64,000 bases of DNA from Cryobacterium sp. PAMC25264 (GTDB lineage: Bacteria; Actinomycetota; Actinomycetes; Actinomycetales; Microbacteriaceae), in the NCBI RefSeq assembly GCF_019443325.1, contig NZ_CP080383.1, positions 1,984,001 to 2,048,000 of the forward strand, in the 5' to 3' direction. The notes below the pieces were generated by a model. That model saw only the letters and a list, made by a program, of their open reading frames with translations, did no database searches and was not told the DNA's origin. Positions 63,615-64,000 of the stretch are shown here, piece after piece (positions within the stretch are counted from its first letter, which is position 1; every line of letters begins with the position of its first letter). Both the position numbers and the translations under genes were made by a program.

Positions 63615-64000
63615 GGGTTCTCCGGAGCACGCCGAATGGACCGCCAGAGCGGTCGATTGCGCGGGGCTCGCTGTGTCGGACGGGTAGGCCGAGACCGGCC
63701 TCAACACCGGCGAGCGGCGTGGGCTGGAGCGACCATGGGATCGCTTCCGTCTGGGCCTCACCGTACGCACACGGCCGTCCCAGTCGGGCTGGGGGCTACG
63801 CGTTCGCGTCCTGGTGAAGGGTCGTAAGACCGTCAACGAGCCTAACACGCAAGCCTCTTGAGCGCCTCGATCGAGGCGTTCAAGAGGCTGCTCTACCGTG
63901 CTTATGTGCAGGTCAGACGTGTTATCTAACTGTGACCTCTAGCGTAGGGAAGGCTCCAATTGTGCCGGTACGGTCGGCACGGCGACGGATCTGTCGTGTG
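63615..64000. other. Region upstream of proV
   Basis: No credible gene. It should contain the proVWX promoter, but no clear -35/-10 pair was recognised. The main landmark is the palindrome at 63852-63889. The window ends inside this region. Confidence 0.5.
63852..63889. repeat. 38-bp near-perfect palindrome upstream of proV
   Basis: Arms AGCCTCTTGAGCGCCTCGA / TCGAGGCGTTCAAGAGGCT with one mismatch and no loop, 238 bp before proV. It could be a terminator for a gene beyond the edge or a regulator site for osmotic induction. Confidence 0.5.

Overview
The window is high-GC DNA from an actinobacterium, most probably a Microbacteriaceae member of the Cryobacterium type. The pointers are the gltX / FAH hydrolase / ilvE / leuB / serA / ilvCNB gene order shared in outline with mycobacteria, a DUF6458 gene, a fused otsA-otsB and a bioY-bioM-bioN transporter. 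The genus is an inference from gene content only.

Layout. 1-19,000 is a nitrogen-oxide respiration and assimilation region. It holds the end of a membrane gene (possible N-terminal part of a copper nitrite reductase fusion), an NnrS-like membrane protein, a DUF2249 protein, a Rieske ferredoxin, a SufR-like regulator, moaA, narK, the assimilatory nitrite reductase (nirB one way, nirD the other), siroheme genes (cobA, cbiX-type chelatase), narGHJI and a second SufR-like regulator. 19,200-21,000 is a small accessory patch: an XRE regulator with a nucleotidyltransferase gene, a duplicated tRNA fragment and tRNA-Gln(CTG). 21,000-30,000 has a thioredoxin-reductase-like flavoprotein and gltX, then an accessory block (LysR, class V aminotransferase, an ISL3-type insertion sequence, DJ-1/PfpI protein, NADP oxidoreductase, TetR). 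30,000-44,000 is branched-chain amino acid and serine synthesis (FAH hydrolase, ilvE, leuB, serA, ilvC, ilvN, ilvB, ilvD), with several membrane proteins and an alcohol dehydrogenase between. 44,000-57,200 has trehalose synthesis (otsAB fusion), a TIM-barrel isomerase, a TetR-controlled MMPL / YhgE pair, an ArsB/SLC13 permease, small unknowns, a GH15 hydrolase and a GlsB-type membrane protein. 57,300-64,000 has the biotin ECF transporter, an alpha/beta hydrolase and the proVWX glycine-betaine uptake operon.

Working together: NarK brings in nitrate, NarGHI reduces it with MoaA-dependent molybdenum cofactor, and NirBD with siroheme (CobA, chelatase) takes nitrite to ammonia. The left-edge genes suggest nitrite may also go to NO. 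Two Fe-S type regulators with the same cysteine layout flank this set. OtsAB and ProVWX both serve osmoprotection.

Quality warning: at least six single-base deletions, each beside a short G/C run, break moaA, the nucleotidyltransferase, leuB and the MMPL gene. Because leuB is a housekeeping gene and all six errors are deletions, sequencing or assembly error is the likeliest explanation. There is no rRNA operon, CRISPR array or recognisable prophage.
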